This document shows positions 10,801-24,300 of a stretch of 64,000 nt of DNA, piece by piece. The DNA is taken from positions 20,305,707 to 20,369,706 of the forward strand of contig NC_064770.1 in assembly GCF_011397635.1 (NCBI RefSeq). The letters run 5' to 3'. The notes under the pieces were generated by a model that was not told the DNA's origin, did not search any database, and saw only the letters and a list, made by a program, of their open reading frames with translations. The first letter of the stretch is position 1, and the number at the start of each line of letters is the position of its first letter. The stretch is from Epinephelus fuscoguttatus. Taxonomy: Eukaryota > Chordata > Actinopteri > Perciformes > Serranidae. A program made the position numbers and the translations under genes.

Positions 10801-13800
10801 ACAGATTCATGAGAAATCTCTCAAGAGGACCCAGCCTGGCTGTCGTCCCTCTGAGCAGGATACAAACTCAGCTGTAGGGCAGCTGTTGTTTTGCAAAGAC
10901 TGACCTTACAATACACAACATTGCTAAAGAAAGAAAAGCAGTGGAGGTTGTTTGTGACACAGTTTTGCACTTTCTTGAGAAAGAGATTCAGGCAGATGTA
11001 ATGACTCTACGACTAACATGTGGCCCAGTTTCCTTCTGCAGCAAAATTAGATCAAACATGCAGGCTGTCTAACATGTGGACATTTGTCTCGCACATGGTA
11101 TCAGCCAAGTTTGAATCATTTCCGTCTGGTAAAGATACAGACAGACAGACTGAGAGACAGATATATGAATGTACTTTATTGATCCCAGAAAAAAACCAAA
11201 CCCTAGCATACTCTTGAAGTATAATTAAATTCAATTCAGGTTTATTTATAAAGCCCAATATCACAAATCACAATTTGCCTCAGAGGGTAGCATATGACAT
11301 TCCTCTGTCCTTTGACCCTAACAGCAGATAAGGGTAACTCCCCAAAAAAAAACTTTAACAGGGAAAAAAACGGTAGAAACCTCAGGAAGAGCAACTGAGG
11401 AGGGATCCCTCTTCCAGGACGGACAGACGTGCAATAGATGTTGGACAGGACAAATGAAGATAAAAAGAAAAATACTTTCTAAAGATATATACTTTAGAAT
11501 ATTTACATAGTAGGGATGCACGATATTGGATTTTTTGCCAATATCCAATATGCCAATATAAAACTTTTCTGGCCGATAACCAATATTGATATTGATATAT
11601 GTTCACCTTTTTCCCTACCTAATTTTAGTGATCATCAACTCTTCTGTAGTGGAATTAACATCATATTATCCATGCATATTTTTATTGTGATGGCCCACCA
11701 GTAGATAGACATAAAATAGAATGATTTTCAGTGTATATAATATTCATACATTGTGCAAAATACAAAAAATTATGTTGACTGATTGTAAAAGTTCATTTTA
11801 AAGCCAATATCTGCTGATACTGATGTTGTGTCAATGTTACTGTGCATCCCTCCAGAATATACGATGTAAGAGTTTACTATATTAACCTATAAATATATTA
11901 AAATACAAAAACTAAAATATAAAAAATATATGCTGAGAATAAAAGGCTTGGGGTATATACATTAAACAGATGTGCAAATGCAGTGAGGTAGATGTACAAA
12001 TTTGCCATGTGCAGGGCTACTGATGAGCAAAACAGGGTGGAGTTTGGTCGGGACAGAAAACCAAAAAGCTGACAGTTGTCTGTTAATAGAGGTTTGGTGT
12101 TTGTAGGGCTGCCACGATTAGTCGACTAATCGATGACTAATCGACTATTAAAATAATCTGTGACTATTTTAGTAGTCGACTAATCGGCTTGAGTCATTTT
12201 TCATAGAAAAGTACTATTAAAGTACCCCAAAATACTCTTATTGCGGCTTCTTACGTTCAGATATTGGCAGCTTTACACACTCTCCCGTCACAGTGAACTA
12301 AAACTCTTTGGCATGAGTATGAAACAAGACATTAGATGACGTAATTTTGGGGTTTGGGCGAGACAGACCGACATTTTTCAACATTTTAACACATTTTTCG
12401 ATGAAATGATTATTCGACTAATCGAAGAAATAATCGACAGATTAGTTGACAATGAAAATAATTGTTAGTGGCAGCCCTAGGTGTTTGACAGAATAATTGC
12501 AAATGAAAGTTTACGATGCGATATGATATGATGCGATACGATATACTATATTGTTCCCATATTTGAAATTGGTCTTGGACTCAGGAGCTGCACAAGTATT
12601 GCTGTCTTACAATAATAATCCAGTAGAAATGAGAGGCGTTTCACATCTGTAATGCTGTTTCTTCAATATGGGATTGTTTCCCTTTCTAGTTCCTTATTCC
12701 TTAAACTGTGATATGCTACCCCAAATTATGTCAACTACAGTGTTTTTGTGTTATGATGTTGGTATCAGTAACACTTGTTTCAGTTCCCACAGCTGCAGAC
12801 AAAGAGCTTACTCAAAGTGAACACTGGGCTATTGTTATCTGAGACCTGATATTGTCTTTTTTAACTCTTATGTCTCAGGTTGGATGTGGCACTAGTGCTA
12901 CATTCATTCTGTTGTTGCTTTTTTCCATGGACTAGCCTCACTTGTTAATGATGTTGAACCCTCTCATGTTAATTCTGATTATTTATATTTGTTGTACATT
13001 GACAGGGTGGCGACTGATCATAACCAGGACAACACCACAGTCATTCTGCGTGACTGGCTTGTCAAGATGCAGAATCTTTACCATTATGTGGAGTGGAGGC
13101 CTAAAGAGGAACCCAAGTTGGTTACTTACTAAACTTTCTGGTGAAACTGTGTGTTGCGTAAAAGGCTCACAGAGTCTGATTGGTATAAATATCTCTTGTA
13201 GACGTTATGCGGATGAAGACGGTCCGAAGCACTGGACAGACCTCCGTTATGAGCACGTTATGAAGCTTCGACAAGTGGCACTGGAGTCAGCTCGTGAGAT
13301 GTGGGCGGACTACTTTATGGTAGGTCAACAGAGCTACTTTTTAAAGGCACAATGACACTGAAGGCTTTAAACACTGAGCCAATGCTTCCACCCAGATCTG
13401 CATTGTTCAATAATAGCAGCAGAAGGATAAGTACAGAGCGAAGTCCACAGTGGTTATTTAAGCACAGAGAGGGATGTCAAAAATTGACCCAGTTATATTT
13501 TTCTGTCTCTTATGGTTAAACTTTATCTGGTCTGGTTCATCTGGATCCTTACTCCGACACTAAGCTTCACTCAACATGAACCATATTTTGAAATGCAGCA
13601 CGTTTCTATTTGTATTCCCCAGCCCAGCCCACATTGTCTAGCTTCAGTGGGGTATAATTTTGAAGCACAGTGCATCCAGAATTGCAATAATTTTTGGAAA
13701 CTCTCTTCGCCTTCCTCCTTGAAACAGAATTGAAATAAGTACTCTGGGGTTTTTTTTTTTATACCATCTCAGTTTTAGCGCTCCGTTCACCCCTCATGAA

Positions 13801-16800
13801 CCTCATGTTCAACATTTGTATATCAGGTCAGTTTATAGTGTGTACACTTTACACAAACATGTTTATATTTCCTTCTCCTTGTGTAGTTGGTGGACTGTGA
13901 TAACCTCCTCACCAATCCTAATGTACTGTGGAAGCTCATGAAGGAGAATAAGACCATCATTGCTCCAATGCTTGAATCCCGTGCAGCCTATTCAAACTTC
14001 TGGTGTGGAATGACCTCGCAGGTACTGTGCAGACGATTGGGAGTTTGATTTAATGAATGATCTTAAATCCACTCGACTTAACTGTTGATCAACTTGACTT
14101 CTACAGGGTTACTACAAGCGCACTCCTGCCTACCTACCCATGAGAAAGCAGTTGCGCAAGGGCTGTTTTGCAGTTCCCATGGTCCACTCCACTTTCCTGA
14201 TCGACCTCAGGAAAGAGGCATCCAGGCAGCTGGCCTTTCACCCGCCACACCCAGAGTACAGCTGGGCTTTTGATGACATCATTGTGTTTGCGTTCTCTGC
14301 TCGGATGGCAGGTACTTCACAATTTAATGCTTAAATCTATATGTTTGGCCTTAAAGGAATACTACGTGGTACCTTGAATTTGGGTATGCCTCCACTGTGA
14401 ACAGAGAATTCAAAAAAGGCCATGATCCATGTCTCATTTACGCAGTTGTATGCTCAGCACTCTCCAAACACATGCATTTTGCTAAAACTTTACAATATAA
14501 AACACGTCTGCCTACAAAAGTGTGCTCTATGTCCTAAGCAACAAATTCTCCCAACTTTTCAAATATCGACACTTTGTTGGTGGCCCTACACGTCAAAAGA
14601 TGAAGCGCCATGTACCCCTCATGCATCAGTTTTGGACACCCAGTGACGAGTAGTCAATGTACGATCATTACATGCATTGTATCTTTTCAAAATAAGCTTC
14701 TGTTTACGCAGGAAATGTACAGTTCCTTCTCATTAAATGCATGCAGTCTCTTTTCAAAATAAGCCTAGAAAGTAGGTAAACACTTCGGTTTTAGGTTTAC
14801 TTCCTTAATTAGGTAACAAAAGTATGTGGTTATGTTTAAGATTTGTACGTTTGTTACTAACATAATGTAAATTCACATGAGCATACGTTACATGACATCT
14901 GTCACTTGCATAGTATGCTACACGTAGTAGCAGACTAGGTTGCTATTTCAATAATTCGATTGACTTTTGGTTTCACACAGGAAAGGAACAGCGGTCTCCC
15001 AGGTGAAAGTCCGGAGTTTGTTTGACCCAAACACACTGCTCACTCTTTATACTATGGCAGTTGGCCAGGGCGTCAAAAATTGCCACCACATCTCACAGTG
15101 CATCTCATGCCGCCTCTAAAGGGTGCCTTTGTGCATCAGTGTCCACTGATCAAGCATCTGTATTTGACGAGTTGGGAGTGAGACTAGGTTACCCTGGGCA
15201 TGCCTGGTTATGCACGTGCTTTCAGGCTCTGCTCGAGCAAAGTTCAAATGCACATAAGTGCTGAGGCAGGCTATTTGACTGTGCATGAGACCATTTGTCC
15301 TGGTGTGTTTTTATTCTTAAGGTTTTGGTGAAAATGCATGTGTTTGTGCTGAGCATACGGCTGGATAAATGAGACTTGGATTATACTGCAGGAGTTGTGT
15401 GAGAGTTTGCAAACAGATGTTCTGATGAAATTTTTCTGGGATTAAACGCAGTCTCTGTTTATTCAATTCATGATGAAAGCTCGCCTTTATTGGATGCTGT
15501 ATTTACTGTGGAGGCATGCGAGAAAAACAGTTTTCTTCACTCAAAGTAAGGTGATGAGTAAATTAAATAGAAATGATTATTTTTAACCTTTTCAACCTAA
15601 ATGGTGTGACTTCACATTGAGAAAACGTTTGCATCCTCTGCTCTCCACAGATGTTCAAATGTTTGTATGCAATAAAGAGACCTACGGTTACTTCCCTGTG
15701 CCTCTGCGATCCCACAATACTTTGCAAGACGAAGCTGAGAGCTTCTTGCACTCCCTCCTGGAGGTTAATGGTGAGTAGTTTGCATTCAGACTGGGGGCTT
15801 TACTTTTCATCTAACTCTCTTTTTTTCCCATGGTCTTGAAGTCTGTATTCTATTTCCTGCTACTCTATCTAATGATACCTATCAGCATGGGTTCCTATAT
15901 ATCATTTATACCATTTCTGCATCCATCTTCCTTCTCACTGTGTAGTGCGAAATCCCCCACTGATGCCTTCCAAACACATACGTGTTCCTAGAAAGCAACC
16001 TGACAAACTGGGCTTTGATGAGGTGAGTATTGAGTGATGTGAAGATGGAGTTTGCAAAAATGGCCTTCTATCCACTTCTGTGCTAAATGGCTCCCCCTGC
16101 TGGTAGAAATCTGTTATTACATTGACTAGCTCCACTGTTGCCCATGTGCAGGTGTTCATGATAAACCTGCAGAGGCGAACCGACCGCCGAGACCGTATGC
16201 TGAGGACATTATACGAGCAGGAGATTACTTGTAAGGTCATTGCAGCTGTAGATGGAAAGTAAGTTCACGCTGTTTAATGATTACTTTACACTTGTTTAGT
16301 GCTTTGTAATCACACATATCCACCTTTTCCCTTTTGTCATTTTTGTTTTTCTCTCTCTATTTCAGAGCGATGAATATTAGTGAAATTCATACTATGGGCA
16401 TCCACATGCTCCCTGGATACAGTGACCCCTATCATGGTCGCCCACTGACGAAGGGAGAGCTGGGATGCTTCCTTTCCCACTTTAACATCTGGAAAGAGGT
16501 GAACCCTCAGAAGCCAGCATTTGAAGTTTGTGAACTAGACAGATGGGTGAGTGATTGATAAATCTGGGTCTGATCTTAGATTGTGGAGAGACGCCTGGAA
16601 ACCTCCCTGGTGATTGAGGACGACCTGCGCTTCGAGGTGTTTTTCAAACGACGCTTGATGAACTTGATGAGGGAGGTGCAGGAGGAAGGACTGGACTGGG
16701 ATCTCATGTGAGTTTATGCTTTCTTCACAATCATTGATTTTACCTTGATTGTCCTAAAGCTGGAGATATATTGTATGTAATATGCTGAGATCACAGCAGA

Positions 16801-17667
16801 AAAATTGACAGCAGTGCTATCGTAGATGGTAATTTATGCCTTCACACTGAACATACAAGTGCCGCAAGGCCCAAGCACGTCATCACGACATTACTGTACT
16901 GCCCCTACTGTTGGTGTGCATATTGCATCTTACCAGTGTTTAGCATTCATTTCTGAGGATGTGCACAACGAAAATGAAGGCAGGATACGCAAGGCAGCCA
17001 CCATGCACATGCTAACATGCAGCTAAATGCAAGTAATCTGCAGCGTAAGTCTGTTATCGGTTCTCACTCCTCTTTTCTCTTATCTTTTTTCCAGATATAT
17101 TGGTCGGAAGAGAATGCAAGTGGATCACCCGGAGAAAGCAGTGCCTAATATACACAACTTAGTGGAAGCAGACTATTCATATTGGACGCTGGGCTATATG
17201 ATATCACTTCAAGGTGCAGAGAAGCTTTTGAAAGCCGAACCACTTCAGAGGATTTTGCCGGTGGATGAGTTTCTTCCTATCATGTATAATAAACACCCTG
17301 TGTAAGTGTGGCCTACACAGTGTAAATACACACTTATAACAAACAGCTGCTCAGAGGTTGTGGATTTTGTTGTTCTTAATGTTTCTCTCTCCTCTACAGG
17401 ACTGATTATATGGACCAGTTTGAAACCAGGGACCTGAAGGCATTTTCAGCTGAGCCTCTTCTAGTGTATCCGACACACTACACAGGCGATGACGGCTACA
17501 TCAGTGACACCGAGACTTCCACAGTGTGGGACAACGAAAAGGTCCGTACAGACTGGGACAGAGCGCGCTCAGGGAAAACTAGGGAGCAGGCTGAGATCAG
17601 CACCGAGGCCCAGAACTCAGATGTGCTCCAGTCGCCTTTGGACAGTACAGCACGGGACGAGCTATGA
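7858..17667 (+). CDS. colgalt1: Procollagen galactosyltransferase 1
   Basis: Transfers galactose from UDP-galactose to hydroxylysine of collagen and other collagen-domain proteins in the ER lumen. Twelve exons join in phase: 7858-8081, 13006-13116, 13202-13319, 13887-14021, 14107-14311, 15651-15770, 15946-16022, 16152-16258, 16366-16498, 16580-16707, 17095-17301, 17400-17667, giving 610 aa (human 622). A signal peptide (residues 1-24, run of leucines) precedes the N-terminal domain with LVDCDN (152-157; DxD-type site) and [20 protein letters not shown]. The C-terminal GT25 domain carries [47 protein letters not shown] (420-429), [15 protein letters not shown] and [14 protein letters not shown]-like sequence. 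It ends DELSTOP as RDEL, the ER-retention signal. ATG 7858 starts the signal peptide. The donor of exon 2 (AA|GTTGGT) is weak. Intron 1 (4.9 kb) is mostly repeats. COLGALT2 and CERCAM are the alternatives; residue match is best to COLGALT1. Confidence 0.95.
8861..9827. mobile_element. TTAA-flanked fold-back element (AGGGACAGTTCACCCC family) in colgalt1 intron 1
   Basis: Left end AGGGACAGTTTACCCC follows TTAA at 8857-8860; the right arm ends CTGTCCAT just before TTAA at 9828-9831. The two halves are long imperfect inverted repeats: for example TAACTAGATGGCACTCAGCT on the left is mirrored by CTGAGTGCCATCTTG on the right. No coding capacity. Same family as 23373-24476, 37221-38645 and 57358-57599. 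Confidence 0.6.
11225..11450. repeat. Common fish interspersed repeat (AAGCCCAATATCACAAATCACA type)
   Basis: Starts near AATTCAGGTTTATTTATAAA and includes CACAATTTGCCTCAGAGG and AGAGCAACTGAGGAGGGATC, sequences seen as high-copy dispersed repeats in many percomorph genomes. Class (SINE-like or LTR-derived) cannot be decided here. It abuts a retroposon tail (near 11155-11200) on the left and a hAT-like element on the right. Confidence 0.5.
11511..11851. mobile_element. hAT-like miniature element (TAGGGATGCACGATAT family)
   Basis: Begins TAGGGATGCACGATATTGG and ends ACTGTGCATCCCT, an inverted end pair. The inside alternates CCAATATC and its complement. I see no clean target duplication, so the boundaries are approximate. 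Confidence 0.45.
12104..12479. mobile_element. hAT-type miniature element with perfect 8-bp target duplication, colgalt1 intron 1
   Basis: 376-bp element with ends TAGGGCTGCCACGATTAG and ...TTAGTGGCAGCCCTA, and internal GTCGACTAATCGA palindromes near both ends. The flanks are identical 8-mers GGTGTTTG (12096-12103 and 12480-12487), which defines the exact insertion site and places it in the hAT superfamily. No transposase, so it was moved by an enzyme encoded elsewhere. Confidence 0.75.
14355..15580. mobile_element. TTAA-associated fold-back element in colgalt1 intron 5
   Basis: Left end AGGAATACTACG follows TTAA (14351-14354). Internal arms are inverted: GTATGCTCAGCAC near 14448-14460 mirrors GTGCTGAGCATAC near 15347-15359, and the neighbouring GTCTCATTTACGC mirrors GGATAAATGAGAC. 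The segment around 15350-15430 closely resembles 40960-41040 of the element at 40350-41217, so both belong to one family. The right end is decayed and the given end is approximate. Confidence 0.5.
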
Positions 17668-19830
17668 GAGGAGCCGAATGAGAGCCATGCGAAAGTTTTA
17701 CACACCACCTTAGTCTTTTTTAAATCGTGTTTCATCTTTGATACTTTTGATTCGGGCATCACAGCAGGGATGTGACATCAGAGTTTGTAAGAAAGATTTA
17801 ATTTATCCAGATGTGACGAGTTAAAAAGGGATCAGGTGCGTCTTTTCTTTCACGTTGTCCGTTTGTAGTTTTTACTTTATAAAAAGGCACTAGACTTGTC
17901 ATTTCTAATGGCATTTGCAGTACCCATCTTCTGTCTGTCATACAGAAATAAACCTATATATTAGCAGAGAATGCAATCAGACTGTTACATTTCAGCCATC
18001 GGGCAGTTAACTTTATTTTAATCTGACATTACACTGTGAAATGCTTTTTTTTATATATAAATTTCTCATGATTACAGATGAATTGGGCCGCAACCAAACT
18101 GTATGTCACTGAGCAGTATCACGTCTTCTGCAGACAGTCATGTCTTTAATCAACCGTGAGTCATTTTAAATTCTTCAGTCCACGAGGAGAAACATCTGCA
18201 TGTCTTTCGCTTTCATTTTTATCATTTTGTCTTTTAAACTTCATACTGCTGTGTTTTAAATAATCATTAGCCAACACTTGAGATGCTTGCAGGCAGCAGA
18301 GTGTTACCAAAGCAACAAAACACACAAGCAACAGTATCCTCTACAGTACTACTGTAGAGCATACAACACTGCATTTCATTATTCATGCCACCACTTTGGG
18401 ATTGTCTCCAGACTAATGCTGTTAACCAGCTGTTGACATGCTTATAGATGGGACAAACCACTGTACACGCCTCAAACTTGGTGGTTTGGGAGGGACGTGG
18501 TTTTAAATGCCCTTTAAGTTCCCTCAGAAAGAACCCACCCAACCACATCCAAACACACACACATCGTTCTCCACCTCTTAATCCTTAGTTAAATCTGTAT
18601 TTGAGCATTTGGGTGAGCAAGACAGAAAAAGAGAACATAGAAAGCTTGGATCATTTTACAGATTATTTATTCTGTCATGGTTTTGCCTCACATTTCGATA
18701 CTAAATCTCCCAGGAAGTTAATTTTTGTGGGGTATGAATGGGAGCTATTCGCCCGTGGGTCTTACACAAAATGTTAACGGTGCATTGTGCCAACAAGAAA
18801 TAAATTGTTTTATTTTTAAAGGAAAGTTGAATTTGTGATTATTGTAACCAGTTTTCTCTGTGTATGTTGTATGTGTAGGTTGTTTAAATTTTAACCTATA
18901 ATAGTGGAGCACTGTACAAGATACTGTGACCACTCATTTATACCTAATAATGATGATAATATCAAACAATTCTGTAGTATACAACAAAAGTAAATAAAAT
19001 GACTAGATAAAAATCATAATTCTAAAAATTAGGTATAAAATCATCATCATCATAAAAGTCATCATCAGTGCAGGTCACCATATATGTCTCCATTAAATCA
19101 GATCGAATATGCAAGCTTGAAAAGATGTGTTTTCAGACAGACATCTCCCAAAATGGCAGCAAGACATTTATTGCATTTATACCTGTATATTATTGGTACA
19201 TTTCGGGGGGTCAGCAGCCTTTACTAACAAAAAAAGCCATCTTTAGCAAAAAAAAAAAGAAAAGAAATTAGCCTGAAGCCACAAGATATATTTGAGCCTT
19301 ATAATGAAGGTAACAATGCCTGTTAAGTTATCATAACTAATAGCTCTAAAAGAGTATTCATTCATAAGTTTTACCACAAGATGGCTACTCTGCAGCGAAC
19401 TATTTATGGTTATTTAGTATTTTAACTTGACTGTATTGGCAGTTCAAGCAAGTGAATATGTCCACTTAGGGTGGCACAATCAGATTTTCCCTACATAATT
19501 ATCATCATCAAAAGAGTTCACAATAGCAAAAGTATTACTATATATTTAGAGCATTTAAAAAAAAAAATAGTAATAATGCTGTCAGTCTAGTTAATCAGGA
19601 GCTTTGTTCATTAAGTGTTGTCTCTGTTTTGGTAAATTAATGCCATGTATCAGGACAGAAAAGGACCCAAACGTGGAGCAGTAGGCAGATGGATTTGGAA
19701 CAAAAGGAAAGCTTTAAAGGGATAGTGCACCCAAAAATGAAAATTCAGCCATTATCTACTCACCCATACGCCGAGGGAGGCTCAGGTGATCCCAGGGGAG
19801 AGTGGGTAGCAGCACAACTCCACCTAATGC

Positions 19831-19861
<31 letters not shown>

Positions 19862-21359
19862 GGAGAACCAAAACTAACCTGAAACAAACCAGGGGTGGCA
19901 TGATAAACTCAGGAATGAACTCAGGGAAGAAATGCAAAAACACATCACCAAAGGCCAGTCAGGAAACGACACCACAAACACAGATGAACTGACAAGGAAC
20001 AAAGGGAAACACACAGGTATATATACCCAGAAAACTAATCACAAGAACAAGGCACAGCTAGAGCAGGTGGATGCAGGCAGAAGAAGAGAAAGGGTGGAGC
20101 AAACGACTAATACAGAACAGGTGTGAAGGGAAGACTCTTGGAACAGGGAAGAACTAACGAAACCGATGGAAGACAGGTGTAATAGAAAGCAGGCAGGAAA
20201 ACACAAAGGCAGGAAATAACACCAGACAAGACACATGAGGGGAGAATCTACAAAATGGAACAGGACACAGGTTAAACATGAATGAATGACACGAAAACAA
20301 GGAAAAGCAAAACAGAAAACCCCAAAACAAAGTCCATAAGACAGTGAATTACACTCAAAATACGAGTGAAGGGAAGTGGACAGAGTCTGTCGTCATGACT
20401 GTACAAAACTACACAGAAAGAGGAATTACATTCATTATTAACAGGAAATTATTAAGAGGGGCACTTGGTCATTTACACGATGTCATCTTATGTGTAGTAT
20501 TAAAATGATATTATTTCATTTCTATATATCATGGTTATCGTCAACACTATAAATGAAATGAAAATGTATTCTTTTGTCAAAGCCACAGGGAGTGACTGGA
20601 GAAGGTCTACAGAGCCGCACGTGGCTCCAGGGCTACAGGTTACCTATCCCTGGTATATGTGTCATATGGGCACGTAGCACCAAGTTTGCTCTCACTTCTT
20701 CTATCTTGGTAACCCTCTGAGCGTCATCGTTTTAGTAGTGCTCTGCTTCAACTGTGAAGCTGTGAAGATTGTACTGTATGTGGGATGTACGGTACAACCC
20801 AAGGCAGAACAACCACATGCTCTGGGTATGAGCTCCTTTGTTCCTTAAGTGAAGCAGACGTTGGTTATACCAAAATGATGTATTCTGTTCTAGTACAGAT
20901 GAAGTATCAGCTTTTCACTACCTGCCGATATCAAGGTCAGACATCTGCTGTGAATGTCACACATCTGTAATCTGCTTTCAAACTGTCTGAAGTCAGTTCT
21001 TGTTTTTTTTCTACTAAGCCGAAACAGCCTAAACACAGTTGCACCTTCGCACTATGTGTGGTGTGATAGCGTAGGTGGGGCCTACAATGACAGCAAGATA
21101 CACTTCCTCTTCCTATGGTGGTGAAAACAAGATTGGCCAACCTCCACTCCACCAGAGGAAGATCATTTTCAGAGCAAGAACGGCAGCAGGCTCAGAGTTG
21201 CATGCTAATAATTCACCGTGTCAGTGTGTGTACACACTGCAGATTTCCTGCTACCTCAACCAGACTGCTCTCTATTGTGTAACATAGTGTGACCTTAAGG
21301 GGCAGATGATGTGTGAGTGGTGTTGGTAGGGGTCTGGCTCCTGTGGTGATACTTTAGAA
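17668..21359. other. Intergenic stretch colgalt1-gmip: 3' UTR, A/T tracts and unclassified repeats
   Basis: Begins with the colgalt1 3' UTR. A perfect AATAAA at 17947-17952 lies 280 nt after the stop and is the likely polyadenylation signal; later hexamers occur near 18804 and 18994. From about 19640 to 20400 lies a purine-rich dispersed repeat bounded by ATCAGGACAG and GTCGTCATGACTG, class unknown. Nested in it from 19718 is the left end of a TTAA-flanked element (AGGGATAGTGCACCC) that runs into a T-tract/A-tract hairpin at 19831-19860. No exon-like open frame with splice support is visible. 20580-21359 presumably includes the gmip promoter, but no clear box stands out. Confidence 0.45.
17947..17952 (+). 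terminator. Candidate polyadenylation signal of colgalt1
   Basis: AATAAA 280 nt downstream of the RDEL stop codon, the first perfect hexamer. Confidence 0.5.
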
Positions 21360-24300
21360 ATGGAGGAAGATCAAGTGCCAAACAAGGATTCCTCTCAAGC
21401 CACAGGTGAGAACAAAGAATATTTTTTTTTAAGTAATTTGAGGAAGTGTTACCTTTCGCTTCATGTTGGCCATCATCCCTTTATGTACCTTTGTAGTTCA
21501 TTTGTACATCTCTTCACTCGTTAGGATTGTTTTTAAATAGATGAATATTCTGTGACTGTGCTGATTGGAAATTTGCTGACAGGGCTGTAGTGGCATTATG
21601 ACATAGGTATTGCATGTGGGTGTATGCACAATGGGCCTGGATATGCCTTTGTTAACTCTGTGTGGCATCCTCTAAGTCAAAGGAGGATTGGTGAACTTCC
21701 TGAACTGTCTCCGTTTCGGCACATTCTTGTTCTGTCTTTTTTTTGTGTGTGTGACTTCTGTATTTTTATTTAGCAAGATATGTCTGTCTTTGAGATACTA
21801 AAATTCACTTCTAAGTAGAATTTTTTTGCAATATTCTCCTTGGTTCCTAGGAACTTATGAAGATTTTCCCAATGTGACTTAGGTTCGCCAACCAAAACAG
21901 CTAAGGGTTTGACTCGAAAACCTATTTGTTCTAGTTTTGCTATAACTTCTAACTTGCCTCTCAGTTCTCACTTAAACACTGCTGGTGTGAAAAACAAGGA
22001 CTCTATGTTCAATATAGGACGTGACACAAATTGCAAGCAGGATGTGGTTGACCAAAATGGAGACATCTCTCTGAGAGAGCGACATTGCTTTTTCTATAGT
22101 CGCTGCATCTGTTGTAAATCATCAGTTCTTGACTTTTTGTTATGCCCCGAGGTGAAACACCACTTAAGTAGTGGGTTAGAGGCTTCATTAGCAAAATGTG
22201 CCACGTTGTTCCGCATTGTATTTTAGTCCACAGTCAGTCAAAGAACTCTTTTTCTCAGAAACGTGAAGGAAATGCTGTAAGATGTAACGTCAGGGGAGGA
22301 ACTACGTTTGATTTCTTTATTAGTTATCTTTCGAGCCAGTCATTTATCTTTTATGTGTTTCTCTTAAAGTATATTGTTCTTCATGAGGTGTTTAGCTGCC
22401 CTTTGTTGAGCAGCTAAAAAGTAGTGCAGAGGTAAAACCTTGTGTGCTTCAATAACCACACGCCATCATGTCACCACCACTAAAAGGCAGCTTGGAGCTA
22501 CACGGCTTATTCATCATTCAGACCTACATATTTCTGTTTGTTTTGTGTCGTCATAAAAGAAAGAAGCGATTCTGTTTAGATATGCAGAACTTAATGCTGC
22601 TTTTGTTTCTTCACGAAAGCTTTTAAAAGATCTGGTTACACACTTCTGCTTATAGAAAGAAAATACTTGTGATGAGATAGAGACAGCGTGTCTGTGTGGT
22701 CTGTGTTTGATGGTGAGCAACACTTCAGGATGTCAAATCCACAGTGGTGTTACTGTATGCATGAAGTTAGCAGTGAGGCCATCTTTTTGTTTTCCATCTC
22801 TCATTTCAGATGTGAAGAGGGTGCACCCTAAATCTGAAACCAAGCGATACAGTGAGATCTTCAGAGATTTCGATAACTTTGAGTTGACTTTAATTTGTCC
22901 GTAAGTATTATACAACATGTACAAATGGAGTGGTGCTACCACGTGTGTCTCTTGTCTCCCGCATCACTGGGCTCGCTCAGTTTGATATGAATACTGTGAC
23001 ACGAGAAAAAAAGCAATGGTTAGTGAGGCGTCATTTAAAGATGCTGCAAGCTTGGCTGATTATAGGAAATGATACAGAAAAAAAATGTTCAGATATATTT
23101 GTCAGCTCAAAGCCACAATCCTTTAATATGAACTCAGCCAGCTATCTCTAAGTGTAGATTATTAAATGCAATGGGAGCAAATTCTTAATCCGGTCAGGTC
23201 TATTTTAATCCAATTTTTGTGACATCTACTAAAAACAGGCAACTGGAAACTCTCTTTTGATAGCACATCTGCCATCTGACATCACACTGTTGCTTTTAAG
23301 TCTCATAGAGTAGATTAGTGGAATGTAAATTGGCAAAAGTGCATAAATAATTGTACATTAAATTGTACTTAAAGGGACAGTTCACCCCCAAATCAAAAAT
23401 ACATATTTATAATCTTATCTGTTGTGCTGTTTATCAGTCTAGATTAGTTTAGTGTTGCCGAGTGTTTGAGATATCGGCCGTAGAGATGTCTGTCTTTTCT
23501 CAAATCAACATACCCTCATAGTACGGTTTGTATGATAATCTATGAAAATGCAGACACATTAGTTTGTACAACATCCTACAAATTAGCGCCCAGAAAATGA
23601 CGTTATGTCCTTAACGTAGTTACGTAATTAACATTAAGTTATGGAGGTTGGGTTCAGGCAAGTGAAGTTACTGTGTTAAGTTTAGGAAAAGAAACATGGC
23701 AAAGACGTACATTAAAATAACTCAACACATGTCTCTCGGGGAAAGTCCCAGGAGGCAGTCTGTGTTTTTGTGATCCTTCCACCTCCCACCCTGCCTCCTT
23801 ACAAGACCACTTGGGACTGCTTTATTATTAACTCCTGTCAGTATTTTGGTCACGTGATTGCAGCCTCTCAAAAAACGTGGAATATGTTTGAATTTGGATG
23901 CTTTACTTTTCATAGGAAAACGTACAAACAGTTTATGAGAACAGCCTGCTCAAATGTAGTGGAACTAGATGGCACTCTGCTCAAAGCTCAAAGAGTCCAA
24001 AAAATTAATACATTTGAAAACTGTCTCCTTCCGGAAATCGTGACCTGGTTACTCAAAATAATCCACAGACCTTGTTGCTAGTTTCATGTAGGAACCATTT
24101 TCTTTCTACCAAACTACACCCACCAACTGTATCACTGTGCAGAAGGAAGCGTGCATCTACTGCTAGCTCTCATGCATTTGAAGGGTCTAGCCTATATGAA
24201 ACTGCTCACAACAAGGTCTTTGGATTATCTTGAGTGACTGAATCATTACTTCTGGACAGAGACATTGCTGTTGAGTTTTTAAAATGTATTTTCCTGGTGC

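Noticed and set aside
19689-19877. 62-aa frame ending in polylysine
   Set aside because: It is the left end of a TTAA element read into an A-tract, not a gene.
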